From NCBI GenBank assembly GCA_963781555.1, contig CAWAGB010000006.1:496001-560000 (forward strand): DNA of 64,000 nt. Direction: 5' to 3'. The DNA comes from JAICQM01 sp963781555. Its GTDB lineage: Bacteria; Chloroflexota; Limnocylindria; QHBO01. This document shows positions 8,790 through 16,602 of this stretch, piece after piece. Every line of letters begins with the position of its first letter. Positions within the stretch are counted from its first letter, which is position 1. The notes beneath the pieces are model-generated. The model had not been told where the DNA came from. It searched no databases and saw only the letters and a program-made list of their open reading frames with translations. The translations under genes were made by a program, and so were the position numbers.

Positions 8790-9923
8790 GTGACTACCAC
8801 GCTTGAGGACCGCGTGACCGTTCGACAGCTTGACGAGGCGACAATTGGCCGCCTGGTGCGGGTGTGCGCTGCGCTCGCCGGGCCAATCGCCGCCGAGGAT
8901 CTCGCCCAGGACACGCTCGTCGCCGCGCTGCGATCCAGCGTGGCTCCGGCGCGCCCGGAGGCGCTGGATCGGTGGTTGGCCGGCGTCGCGCGGAACGTTG
9001 CAAGGCGTCACTGGCGGGCCCAGCAACCGAAGCTGCCGGCGGGCCCGATCTATCTCCAGCCGCCATCGGCCGTCGATGGCCCGGACGATGTGGTGGAGCG
9101 TCGAGAGCAGCTCGTGCAACGCGCCCTCGCCCGACTTCCCGAGGCAAGCCGGTCCCTTCTTACCGCTCGGCTCCTCACGGGGCAGAGCACCGGCCGGCTG
9201 GCCGTGCAGCTGGGACTCAGCCCCGCCGCGGTCTCGATGCGCCTCACCCGTGCCGGCACCCTGCTCCGACGCGTCCTGACCGACGAGCTGGGCGACGAGG
9301 CGCGCGCGGCGGGACTTCGCCTCGGGCGGCCGGGCTGGCGCGCGACGCCGCTCTGGTGCACCGACTGCGGCAACCGGCGGCTCGAAATGCGACGGACCGA
9401 TCGCCACGTTGCGTTTCGCTGTCCCGGCTGTGCCTCGCATCCGGACAGCGTCGGATCCGAATTCCGGCTTGCGAATCGAACGTTCGCCAACGTCCTCGGT
9501 GGCATTACGCAGCCGGCCGCGCTGGCGCGACGAGCGGCCGCCTGGAGCCACGACTATTTCGGCCGTCCGGGTGAATCGGGACAGGCGCCGTGCACCGCGT
9601 GCGGTCGCCTCGCGCCACTGCTTCCCTACCGGCACACCGCGCCGGAGCTGGGATTGCGGCATCGCGTGGGTCTGCACGTCAGCTGTGGTGCCTGCGGCGA
9701 GACGGTATCGAGCTCGCTCGGCGGGCTGGTCGCATCCATGCCGCAGTCGGCGCAGCTTCGCGCACGCGCCGGCCGCGTTCGAGCGGTGGACGCCTTCCCC
9801 GTCCAGGTCGACGGGCGCGCCGCGCTCGTCGCCGGCCAGCGGGCGGTTCAGGGCAGCGCGGCGGTGGAACTGGTCGTCGCCGCGGACACCATCCGCGTCC
9901 TCAGCGTCCGTACCACCAGCTAG
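8790..9923 (+). CDS. ECF-type RNA polymerase sigma factor with C-terminal zinc ribbons
   Basis: Residues of about 15-165 look like an ECF sigma: region 2 IAAEDLAQDTLVAALRS, a WLAGVARNVARRHWR segment, and region 4.2 LAVQLGLSPAAVSMRLTRAG. The remaining 200 residues are unusual: CTDC...CPGC and CTAC...CGAC pairs suggest two treble-clef or ribbon zinc sites, followed by an uncharacterised tail. No anti-sigma gene is adjacent. The extension may act as a built-in sensor or regulator, which is inference. GTG 8790 and GTG 8814 (with TGAGGA before it) are both possible starts. The MFS gene follows after 7 bp. Confidence 0.65.
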   Translation: MTTTLEDRVTVRQLDEATIGRLVRVCAALAGPIAAEDLAQDTLVAALRSSVAPARPEALDRWLAGVARNVARRHWRAQQPKLPAGPIYLQPPSAVDGPDDVVERREQLVQRALARLPEASRSLLTARLLTGQSTGRLAVQLGLSPAAVSMRLTRAGTLLRRVLTDELGDEARAAGLRLGRPGWRATPLWCTDCGNRRLEMRRTDRHVAFRCPGCASHPDSVGSEFRLANRTFANVLGGITQPAALARRAAAWSHDYFGRPGESGQAPCTACGRLAPLLPYRHTAPELGLRHRVGLHVSCGACGETVSSSLGGLVASMPQSAQLRARAGRVRAVDAFPVQVDGRAALVAGQRAVQGSAAVELVVAADTIRVLSVRTTS

Positions 9924-9930
9924 CACTCCG

Positions 9931-11154
9931 TTGCTCCGCGTCCTTCGCCGCCGCAGCTTCGCCCTGCTCTGGACGAGCGGCCTCGTCTCGATGGCGGGCG
10001 ACTGGGTGCTGTACGCAGCGCTGCCGTTCTACGTCTTCCAGCGCACGGGCTCGACGATCGCGACCGCCGGCATGGTCGTGGCGGAGCTGCTGCCCCGGGC
10101 GGTGCTGGGCACCGTCGCGGGTGTCTTCGTGGACCGCTGGAGCCGGAGGCGGGTGCTGGTGGTCGCGAACCTCCTCCAGGCCGCGATCGTCGCCGGCCTG
10201 GCGCTCGTCCAGCTCGACGGCTGGCTGTGGATCGTGTTCGTGGTCGCCGCCGCGCAGTCCGCGGTGGCGGCGTTCGCCGGCCCGGCTGAAAACGCCCTGC
10301 TGCCGGCGCTGGTTGACGACGCGGACCTGGTACCCGCCAACGCGCTGAACGCCCTCAACAACCGCCTCGCCCGACTGGCCGGGCTGCCGATCGGCGGGCT
10401 CCTGCTGGCGGCCGGCGGCATCGGACCGGTGGTCATCGCCGACGTAATCAGCTTCTTGATCGCCGCTGGCCTGCTGGTGGGGGTACGCCAGCCCGCGAAG
10501 GCGGTCGAGCCACGCGCCGACGCCAGCCCGGCTTCGGCGTGGCGATCGGTCTGGGGCGAGTGGCTGGATGGCTTCCGGCTCATGAGGCGCGACCGCGCAA
10601 TCCGCGTCCTCTTCGTCGTGCTCGGCATCATGACCTTCGGCGGCACGATGCTGGATCCGCTCACCGCCGCCTGGGTCATCGAGGTGCTCCACGGCGGGCC
10701 GGAGGTCTACGCGGGGCTGATGACCGTCAGCGCGGTCGCCGGCATTGCCGGGACCTTCGTGCTGGGAACCGTTGCCCAGTCCTGGCCGCCAAGGGGGCTG
10801 ATGGGGTGGGGATCGATCGTGGCCGGCGTGCTCTCACTGGTCATGTACCTCGTCAGCAACATCGGCCTGGCTTTCGGTCTGAATGCCGTCCGTGGCGTCA
10901 CCGCGGTGGCTGCGAGCATCGGCGTTGACACCACGGCCCAGCGAACGGTGCCGGACTCGCATCGCGGGCGCGTGTTCGGCGCCCTGGGCGCCAGTGGAGC
11001 GCTCCTCAGCCTGCTGGGCGCGACGGTCGGGGGCGCGCTCGCAGAGTCGGTCGGCACGGTGAATATGCTGAGCGTCGCGTCCGGCCTGCTGGTGCTCGCG
11101 GGGGTCGTGGTCCTCGTCGCGCTGCCGCGGGATGTGCCTCCCCCGGCTGGCTAG
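9931..11154 (+). CDS. MFS exporter (MFS_3/EntS-like)
   Basis: This 407-residue membrane protein has about 12 hydrophobic segments. It shows the MFS motif A region GVFVDRWSRRRVLVVANLLQ between TM2 and TM3, preceded by FALLWTSGLVSMAGDWVLYA. This pattern is typical of drug- or siderophore-exporting MFS_3 members. The start must be TTG at 9931, since no ATG/GTG lies before the first TM. The 7-bp spacing to the sigma gene implies co-transcription, so its substrate may relate to the signal sensed by that sigma. The stop lies in a CTAG shared with the next gene. Confidence 0.75.
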   Translation: MLRVLRRRSFALLWTSGLVSMAGDWVLYAALPFYVFQRTGSTIATAGMVVAELLPRAVLGTVAGVFVDRWSRRRVLVVANLLQAAIVAGLALVQLDGWLWIVFVVAAAQSAVAAFAGPAENALLPALVDDADLVPANALNALNNRLARLAGLPIGGLLLAAGGIGPVVIADVISFLIAAGLLVGVRQPAKAVEPRADASPASAWRSVWGEWLDGFRLMRRDRAIRVLFVVLGIMTFGGTMLDPLTAAWVIEVLHGGPEVYAGLMTVSAVAGIAGTFVLGTVAQSWPPRGLMGWGSIVAGVLSLVMYLVSNIGLAFGLNAVRGVTAVAASIGVDTTAQRTVPDSHRGRVFGALGASGALLSLLGATVGGALAESVGTVNMLSVASGLLVLAGVVVLVALPRDVPPPAG

Positions 11155-11447
11155 CGCCGCCCCTCGCGCTCGACGCCGGGCGGGGCCCCACCGCCAGCCG
11201 GATGGTCGATGTAGGGGGTCGGCGTCTGCCACGACCCCTCGTTACCGTGCCATTGCCCGCGGTTCGGATCGAAATGCGCCGCGGGATCGTGCGCTCCGCG
11301 TTGGCGCCCACGGTCCAGGCGCTCGCCCACCACGACCGCGGCCATCAGGCCGAGGACGATGAGCGCGATCCCGGGCAGCGGCGTGACCACGCCGATGCCG
11401 ATAACCGCAACGCCCCCCAGGACAATCACGAGAAGCAACGGGACCAT
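11151..11447 (-). CDS. Small membrane protein, paralogue of its upstream neighbour
   Basis: This 98-residue protein starts MVPLLLVIVLGGVAVIGIGV and has two closely spaced hydrophobic segments, then a polar tail (HFDPNRGQWHGNEGSWQTP). GGGGAGGG is a strong SD 5 nt before the ATG and overlaps the stop of the upstream paralogue. No known domain is seen. A membrane anchor presenting a cytoplasmic tail is the most that can be said. Confidence 0.6.
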   Translation of the reverse strand: MVPLLLVIVLGGVAVIGIGVVTPLPGIALIVLGLMAAVVVGERLDRGRQRGAHDPAAHFDPNRGQWHGNEGSWQTPTPYIDHPAGGGAPPGVEREGRR

Positions 11448-11458
11448 CGAACCCTCCC

Positions 11459-11734
11459 CTAGCTGCCGAACCCACTCATGCCGCCGTCGCCCGGGCTGCC
11501 GCCCACCCTCGGGGGGTTCCATTGGCGCTCCGCATGACGGGCATCTTCGCGCCCGGCCTCCAGCACAGCTCCGGGATCGGCGTGCGAACGCCGTGTTCGG
11601 TCACGCCGGTCGACGACCGCGACCGCGACGATCACTCCCAGCAGCACTAGCCCGATCCCGACGAGGGGATGCACCACGCTGAACGAGATGGCGGCGACGC
11701 CCGCTGCGGCGATTGCCAGGATGATCCAGACCAC
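11459..11734 (-). CDS. Small membrane protein, paralogue of its downstream neighbour
   Basis: This 91-residue protein starts at GTG 11734 (VVWIILAIAAAGVAAISF), preceded by an excellent SD GGGAGGAAG. It has the same plan as the next gene: two hydrophobic helices (the second contains HPLVGIGLVLLGVIVAVAVV), an arginine cluster (DRRDRTRR) and a polar tail ending GGMSGFGS. The pair looks like a tandem duplication. Function is unknown. Confidence 0.6.
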   Translation of the reverse strand: MVWIILAIAAAGVAAISFSVVHPLVGIGLVLLGVIVAVAVVDRRDRTRRSHADPGAVLEAGREDARHAERQWNPPRVGGSPGDGGMSGFGS

Positions 11735-11785
11735 GATCGCTTCCTCCCGATGGACATCGAGCATGCGCGCGGCGGCAATGGGTGT

Positions 11786-12196
11786 CTACCCCTCGCTGAT
11801 CTCGATCTCCTGTGCGCCGTCCCACAGGACGCGGCGCCCCATCTCGGCGAGCTGTTCGTGCCCCGCCGTCACGGTGGCGAAATGGTTGCCTGCCAGCGGC
11901 CCCATCTTCGAGCTGAAGGCGCAGGCGCCGTACGGGAAGAGGATCTCGCACTCGCTCAGCTCGCCGGTGTAGATGAGCAGCTGCCCAGGCGCCGGATGCG
12001 CGGTCTGGTTCTCGTAGCCCACGTCGGGCCGCCGGTCGCCGAACGGGATCCACGTCGACTCGCCGCTCCAGCGGCAGTGGATGAGCCGCTCGCGCATCGG
12101 AAGCCACGTCCGAAGTGCCTCGCGGGTGTGGGGCGCGGCGTCCTCCCAGTCCGCGGTGAAGGTGAGGTCCCCGACCTTGATCGTCAATTGGGCCAT
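11786..12196 (-). CDS. DUF3830 family (cyclophilin-like fold)
   Basis: The 136 residues begin MAQLTIKVGDLTFTADWEDA. They contain SGESTWIPFGDRRPDVGYEN, PAPGQLLIYTG and EILFPYGACAFSSKMGPLAGN, the diagnostic blocks of DUF3830, a cyclophilin-like beta-barrel family often found near amidohydrolases and purine or pyrimidine catabolic genes. The nearby urate operon fits that association. The catalytic role is unknown. Confidence 0.8.
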   Translation of the reverse strand: MAQLTIKVGDLTFTADWEDAAPHTREALRTWLPMRERLIHCRWSGESTWIPFGDRRPDVGYENQTAHPAPGQLLIYTGELSECEILFPYGACAFSSKMGPLAGNHFATVTAGHEQLAEMGRRVLWDGAQEIEISEG

Positions 12197-12203
12197 GCGA
12201 CGC

Positions 12204-12209
12204 AGTCTA
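12204..12209 (-). promoter_or_regulatory. TANNNT -10 box (leaderless start of DUF3830 gene)
   Basis: On the minus strand TAGACT lies 7 nt before the ATG at 12196, in the 10 bp after the upstream gene's stop. Confidence 0.4.
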
Positions 12210-12776
12210 GCGCGGCCGGAACGGCGTCCCGTGGCCGGGCACGATCAGGTCGGCGATGGCCAGGACGCGGGCGCGCGACGCGGCGACCTGCGCGGCATCC
12301 TCGTCCAGCTCGCTGACCTCCGCCCCTTCGTGCAGCCACAGGTGGGTCAGGACCGCCACGCCGTCTGCCGTGCCCACCACCGTGGCGATGTCCTCGGCCG
12401 TGTGGCCGGGCGTTCGGATGAGGCGGATGGACGGGGTCAGCTCGTAGCCCTCCGCGTCCTGGTCCGTCCACGACATGCCCTCGTAGATCGCCCAGTGATC
12501 GTGCACCCGTGCCCGTGGGAAGAGAGCGGCGTTCAAGGTGTGGTCGGGATGGTGGTGGCCGAGGATGACATCGGTCACGTCGTCGGGCGTAAGCCCAAGG
12601 GCGCGCAGCGGGTCGGTGATATCGGTCTGGCGGTTCGCCATCCCCGGATCGACCACCGCCACGACGTCACCGGAGCGCAGCAGGGTGCAGCTGCTCACCA
12701 CGCCGGGCGGGGTGAGCGAGCCGGGCAGGAGGATGTCGAGCCGGGCGTCGCGGGCGGTCGGCGCATCGGTCATCAT
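12207..12776 (-). CDS. Metallo-beta-lactamase-fold hydrolase
   Basis: This 189-residue single-domain MBL protein is about the size of MBLAC1-like hydrolases. It has the metal motif HHHPDH (LGHHHPDHTLN), the second-site region RTPGHTAEDIA and the C-terminal VPGHGTPF. The usual metal-bridging Asp after the fourth strand (GD motif) is not obvious: the corresponding stretch reads AVLTHLWLH. The gene is divergent from the HIU hydrolase gene, with 29 bp between their start codons. A link to the urate pathway is possible but unproven. Confidence 0.75.
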   Translation of the reverse strand: MMTDAPTARDARLDILLPGSLTPPGVVSSCTLLRSGDVVAVVDPGMANRQTDITDPLRALGLTPDDVTDVILGHHHPDHTLNAALFPRARVHDHWAIYEGMSWTDQDAEGYELTPSIRLIRTPGHTAEDIATVVGTADGVAVLTHLWLHEGAEVSELDEDAAQVAASRARVLAIADLIVPGHGTPFRPR

Positions 12777-12782
12777 GCGTCG

Positions 12783-12788
12783 AGCGTA
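12783..12788 (-). promoter_or_regulatory. TANNNT -10 box (leaderless start of MBL gene) inside a 29-bp divergent gap
   Basis: On the minus strand TACGCT lies 6 nt before the ATG at 12776. The opposite gene has an SD (CAGGAGC) in the same gap, so any plus-strand promoter must overlap the MBL coding region or this box. Confidence 0.4.
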
Positions 12789-12805
12789 GCAGGAGCGAAA
12801 TCGAC

Positions 12806-13150
12806 ATGACCGCAGCGCGACCCACCATCAGCACTCACATCCTGGATACCGATCGCGGCATGCCCGCCCACGGGCTGGCGGTCGCCGTCTTCCGCCTCAC
12901 CGAGGACGGCGGCTCCGAGCTGATCAACGAGCTCGAGACCGATGCCGACGGTCGCATCACCGACCTGCTCGACGGGGAGGAGCTCGAAGTCGCCGACTAC
13001 CAGATCCTGTTCGACGTGGCGTCCTACCGGGGCGAGGATTCGTTCTTCCAGGGCTGCGCGGTCGGCCTGCGCATCGACGACGCGGAGCGGAGCTACCACG
13101 TGCCGCTGCTCGTGGCGCCCTTCGGGCTGACCACGTACCGAGGCAGCTGA
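12806..13150 (+). CDS. hiuH: 5-hydroxyisourate hydrolase
   Basis: This enzyme hydrolyses 5-hydroxyisourate to OHCU, the second step after uricase. The 114 residues have the N-terminal active-site stretch STHILDTDRGMPAHGLAV (His11) and the family-defining C-terminal YRGS (111-114). That tetrapeptide separates the enzyme from its transthyretin descendants. An SD AGGAG precedes the ATG. It is the first gene of a three-gene operon ordered hiuH, GNAT-uraD, uricase, with spacings of about 10 bp. Confidence 0.93.
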   Translation: MTAARPTISTHILDTDRGMPAHGLAVAVFRLTEDGGSELINELETDADGRITDLLDGEELEVADYQILFDVASYRGEDSFFQGCAVGLRIDDAERSYHVPLLVAPFGLTTYRGS

Positions 13151-13160
13151 GCCCAACGAC

Positions 13161-14204
13161 ATGACGGTCTCCGCGCCCGCGGTGCGCATCCGCGACCTGG
13201 AGCCCGACGACCGAGCCTGGGCCGAGGAGCTGCTGGCCTCCCACCAGGGCTCCCGGATGACGGCGCGCCTGGGTGAGCTGCTCGACCCGTTGGAGCTGCC
13301 CGGGCTCGTCGCCGAGGCGGACGGCGCGCGAGTGGGGCTGGCGACCGTCCACGAGGCACCCGGAGCGGGGCTGGAGCTCGTTACCCTGCACGCGGCGCCG
13401 CAAGGGGCAGGGGTCGGCACGGCCCTGCTCGAGACGGTGCTCCAGGTCGCCGCCGCTTCGGGGCACGAGCGCCTGTGGCTCGTGACGACCAACGACAACA
13501 TCTCCGCCATCCACTTCTATCTGCGCCGTGGGATGCGCGTGGCGCGGGTCCACGCCGGTGCGGTCGACGCGGACCGCGCGCTGAAGCCAGAGATCCCGCC
13601 GGTCAACCCCGATAACGGGATTGCGATGCACGACCTCGTGGAGCTGGAGCGGCCCGTGGCCGGGCTGGACGACGTGCTGCGGCGCATCGCCTTTCCGCGT
13701 ATCGAGGACCTCAACCTGCTCCCCGTCGAGTCGTTCGCCCACGAGGTCGGCGTCCTCTTCGAGGGTGCGCCGCGCTTCCTGGCCCGTCTCGCGGCGGAGC
13801 GGCCCTTCAAGGCCGATGGCGACCTGCTGGCTGCTGCTGCCAGGATTGCCCGTGAGCTGCCCGCGGAGGAGGCCGTCGAGCTCATCGATGCGCACCCGCG
13901 GATCGGCGCGGTCGCGGCATCCGTCTCACCGCTGAGCCACTCCGAGCAGGGGTACGACGATGACGACGCCCAGGGCCCCGATCGCGAAGCGGCGCGGATC
14001 GCCGACGAGCTCGCGTTTCTCAACGACGCCTACGAGCGGATCCACGGCTTCAGCTTCACCGTCTTCGTTGCCGGCCGGCCGCGCGCCGACATCATCCCGC
14101 TCATCGAGGTCGGGCTGCGCAACGAGACGGCCGCCGAGCTCCGGCGCGCGGTCGACGACTGCGTTGACATCGCAGCGGATCGCCTCGCCAGGCTGCGGGC
14201 GTAG
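13161..14204 (+). CDS. GNAT acetyltransferase fused to OHCU decarboxylase
   Basis: This 347-residue protein has two domains. Residues 1-160 are a GNAT N-acetyltransferase with the acetyl-CoA loop PQGAGVGTALL (80-90) and the motif B-like region AIHFYLRRGMRVARV. Residues of about 165-347 are 2-oxo-4-hydroxy-4-carboxy-5-ureidoimidazoline decarboxylase, with AHPRIGA (catalytic His245), SEQG (261-264) and GFSFTVFVAGR (296-306). That domain makes S-(+)-allantoin, the last step of urate breakdown. It lies between hiuH and uricase, so the decarboxylase role is well supported. The role of the acetyltransferase half is unknown. The junction is in frame with no sign of a sequencing artefact. Confidence 0.85.
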   Translation: MTVSAPAVRIRDLEPDDRAWAEELLASHQGSRMTARLGELLDPLELPGLVAEADGARVGLATVHEAPGAGLELVTLHAAPQGAGVGTALLETVLQVAAASGHERLWLVTTNDNISAIHFYLRRGMRVARVHAGAVDADRALKPEIPPVNPDNGIAMHDLVELERPVAGLDDVLRRIAFPRIEDLNLLPVESFAHEVGVLFEGAPRFLARLAAERPFKADGDLLAAAARIARELPAEEAVELIDAHPRIGAVAASVSPLSHSEQGYDDDDAQGPDREAARIADELAFLNDAYERIHGFSFTVFVAGRPRADIIPLIEVGLRNETAAELRRAVDDCVDIAADRLARLRA

Positions 14205-14214
14205 GATCCGCGCC

Positions 14215-15141
14215 ATGCAGCACGAGATCCGCTACGGCAAAGCCGACGTCAAGGTCTACCGGACCCACGCCGAGCCGCTCACCGGCGTGACGCCGATTCC
14301 GGAGTCGCCGTTCACGGGCCGGGAGAACATCCTCGCCGCGGCCGAGATCGAGGTGGTGGTCCACGGCGAGGACTTCTGGCCGGCCTACGAGCAGGGCGAC
14401 AACCGGATGGTCGTTGCCACCGACACGATGAAGAACTTCATCCACGCCGCCTCGCTGCGCGCCCGGGCGCGCACCCTCGAAGGCTGGATCCACGAGGTGG
14501 GGGTGGCCTTCCTGGAGACCTACCCGCACATGGGCTCGCTGAGCATGCTGGGGCGCGACCTGCCGTTCCCGGCGGCGCTCGTGCCCGCCGCGGACGGTGA
14601 CGGCTTCTCCGCCTCGGACCGCCTCTTCTCCCGCGACCGCGGCGAGCAGGGCACCGCCCGCCTTGAGCTGGCGCGTGACGATACCGGCGGGGTGCGGATC
14701 ACCGACCATGCGTGCGGGCGCACCGGCCTGCAGCTGATCAAGGTCACCGGCTCATCGTTCGCGGACTTCGCCCGCGACAAGCACACGACGCTCCCCGAGC
14801 GGCCGGACCGGCCCCTCTACATCTGGGCCGAGATCGGCTGGCGCTATGCCGATGCCGCTGACGCGCTGGGTGGCGACCCCGCCCGCTACGTGGCCGCCGA
14901 GCAGGTCTCCGATCTCGCCGCCGCCGTCTTCCACGACTTCGTGTCGCTCTCCATCCAGCACCTGGTCCACGAGATCGGGAACCGGATGCTGGAGCGCTGG
15001 CCACAGCTCGCGGAGGTCAGCTTCGACACGCAGAACCGGCTGTGGGACGAGGTCGCCCAGTCGGAAGGCGACCCGACGGTCCGGACGTACGCCGACCCGC
15101 GGCCACCGTTCGGGCATATCGGCCTGGTCCTGCGCCGGTAG
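14215..15141 (+). CDS. pucL: Urate oxidase (uricase)
   Basis: This cofactor-free oxidase converts urate and O2 to 5-hydroxyisourate. The 308 residues contain Lys9 in RYGKADVKV and Thr71 in VATDTMKNF, which form the catalytic pair. TGSSFADFARDKHTTLPE and the SIQHLVHEIG helix (Gln of the urate pocket) follow. Length and motifs match bacterial uricases. It is the last gene of the hiuH operon. Its TAG stop abuts the stop of the convergent GNAT gene with no spacer. Confidence 0.93.
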   Translation: MQHEIRYGKADVKVYRTHAEPLTGVTPIPESPFTGRENILAAAEIEVVVHGEDFWPAYEQGDNRMVVATDTMKNFIHAASLRARARTLEGWIHEVGVAFLETYPHMGSLSMLGRDLPFPAALVPAADGDGFSASDRLFSRDRGEQGTARLELARDDTGGVRITDHACGRTGLQLIKVTGSSFADFARDKHTTLPERPDRPLYIWAEIGWRYADAADALGGDPARYVAAEQVSDLAAAVFHDFVSLSIQHLVHEIGNRMLERWPQLAEVSFDTQNRLWDEVAQSEGDPTVRTYADPRPPFGHIGLVLRR

Positions 15142-15600
15142 CTAGAGCTCCAGGCGCATGCGTGGCAGCGTGCGGCCCTCCTCGGCCGCCGATGGCGTGC
15201 GGCCCACCTCGATCCCGCCCATCCGCTCGTAGAACGGCTGCGCGTACGGGTCCGCGTCCCATTCCAGCGCCGGCGCGTCGTGCGAATGGGCGACATCCAC
15301 CGCGTGGGCAAAGAGCACCCTCCCCCATCCCGCCCCGATAAGCGTCGGCTCGACCCACAGGTCCTCCAGCTCGGCGTGGCCGGCGTGCAGCGAGACGCGA
15401 TGCCAGCCGGCCACTGCCCCGCCGACCTCCAGGACGTGGACCTCGTCGCGGCGGATCTCCAGCGGGGTCAAGACGAGCATGGGCGCCACCCGCTCCAGGA
15501 ATGCGGCGTCGTATGGCCAGTGGGCCTTCGACCGATGCGCGAGGGCGCGTAGCCCATCGGCTTCCCCCGGGCGTGCGGGACGCACGACGTGCTCAGCCAT
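15142..15600 (-). CDS. GNAT family N-acetyltransferase
   Basis: This 152-residue protein reads MAEHVVRPARPGEADGLRAL. It has LEDLWVEPTLIGAGWGRVLF, where the acetyl-CoA binding loop is IGAGWGR, then PFYERMGGIEVG. The target is unknown. ATG 15600 overlaps the end of the CoA-binding gene by 8 bp, making it the last gene of the yebC-ruvC-ruvA run. Confidence 0.75.
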   Translation of the reverse strand: MAEHVVRPARPGEADGLRALAHRSKAHWPYDAAFLERVAPMLVLTPLEIRRDEVHVLEVGGAVAGWHRVSLHAGHAELEDLWVEPTLIGAGWGRVLFAHAVDVAHSHDAPALEWDADPYAQPFYERMGGIEVGRTPSAAEEGRTLPRMRLEL

Positions 15601-16033
15601 CCGCCTCGTCGCCAACCAGTGCCGGGTGGTCGATGGCCGGGCATCGGTCCATCACCACCAGCAGTCCAGCGTCAGCGGCCCGCTGCGCCGCCGCCTCGTC
15701 CCATACCCCGAGCTGCATCCAGATCGCCTTCGCACCGATGGCGATCGCCTCCTCGACGTGCGGGCCTACCGCCGAGGAGCGGCGGAAGATGTCGACCACT
15801 TCGATCGGCGATTTGGGGTCCATCGGCACGGACGCAAGGTCCGGGTAGGCGGGCAGCCCATGGACGAGCTCCTCGTGCGGGTTGACCGGCACTACGCCGT
15901 ATCCCCGCGCCAGCAGGTAGCGGGACACCCTGTACGAGGCGCGCGAGGGATGCGACGAGCAGCCGACGATCGCCCAGCTGCGAAAGGTGCGGAGGATGTG
16001 CTCAGCGACCCGGGGATCGCTCCAGTCGGTCAT
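15593..16033 (-). CDS. CoA-binding domain protein (YccU-like)
   Basis: This 146-residue single Rossmann domain of the succinyl-CoA-synthetase-alpha type has SWAIVGCSSHPSRASYRVSR, VPVNPHEE, DIFRRSSAVGPHVEEAI and AIWMQLGVWDE. Such stand-alone proteins bind CoA, but their role is unclear. The gene overlaps ruvA by 4 bp (ATGA) and sits where ruvB would be expected. Confidence 0.8.
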   Translation of the reverse strand: MTDWSDPRVAEHILRTFRSWAIVGCSSHPSRASYRVSRYLLARGYGVVPVNPHEELVHGLPAYPDLASVPMDPKSPIEVVDIFRRSSAVGPHVEEAIAIGAKAIWMQLGVWDEAAAQRAADAGLLVVMDRCPAIDHPALVGDEADG

Positions 16034-16602
16034 CTGGCGCGGGCAAGCTCCTGGAGGGCGGCCTTGATGCGCGCGTCGAGTGCCGTGTCGCTGCCGGCGA
16101 CCGCGCTCGCCGCACGGCGCGCCTCGGTCGCGGTGTAGCCGAGCGACTCGAGGGCCGCGACCACGTCCGAATCCGTCGAGGCGGTCGCGCCCGCGACGCC
16201 CGCCGCGTGGACCTTCTCCTTGAGCTCCAGGATGATCCGCTGCGCCGTCTTGCGCCCCACCCCGCTCACCGAGGTGAAGAGGTCGACGTCGTCACCGATG
16301 ATCCCCAGCTGGAGCTTGGTCACCTGGTGCGCGCTGACGATCGCCAGGGCGAGCCGCGGGCCGACCTGGCTGACCGTCATGAGCAGCTCGAAGAATGCGA
16401 GCTCCTCCGTGCTGGCGAAGCCGAAGAGCGCCTGCTGGTCCTCGCGGACCAGGTGGTGGGTGAAGACGTGGGCCTGCGCCCCGCTGCGAAGCGTCGCGAG
16501 CAGGGCCGGGCCGGCGACGACCCGGTAGCCGATCCCGTTGACCTCGATCAGCGCGTGATCCGGCGCGATGCGATTGACCTGTCCGCGCAGCGACCCGATC
16601 AC
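16030..16602 (-). CDS. ruvA: Holliday junction DNA helicase subunit RuvA
   Basis: RuvA tetramers bind Holliday junctions and load RuvB. The 190 residues start MIGSLRGQVNRIAPDHALIE (OB-fold domain I) and contain VSQVGPRLALAIVS and VSGVGRKTAQRIILELKEKV, the two helix-hairpin-helix motifs of domain II. The C-terminal domain III (ALESLGYTATEARRA) binds RuvB. It overlaps ruvC by 4 bp. ruvB is not in the window. Confidence 0.95.
   Translation of the reverse strand: MIGSLRGQVNRIAPDHALIEVNGIGYRVVAGPALLATLRSGAQAHVFTHHLVREDQQALFGFASTEELAFFELLMTVSQVGPRLALAIVSAHQVTKLQLGIIGDDVDLFTSVSGVGRKTAQRIILELKEKVHAAGVAGATASTDSDVVAALESLGYTATEARRAASAVAGSDTALDARIKAALQELARAR

Noticed and set aside
7311..9926. 871-codon minus frame as one large amidohydrolase fusion
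   Set aside because: Residues before the motif-bearing part are antisense to the sigma factor gene; ATG 8699 starts the real protein.
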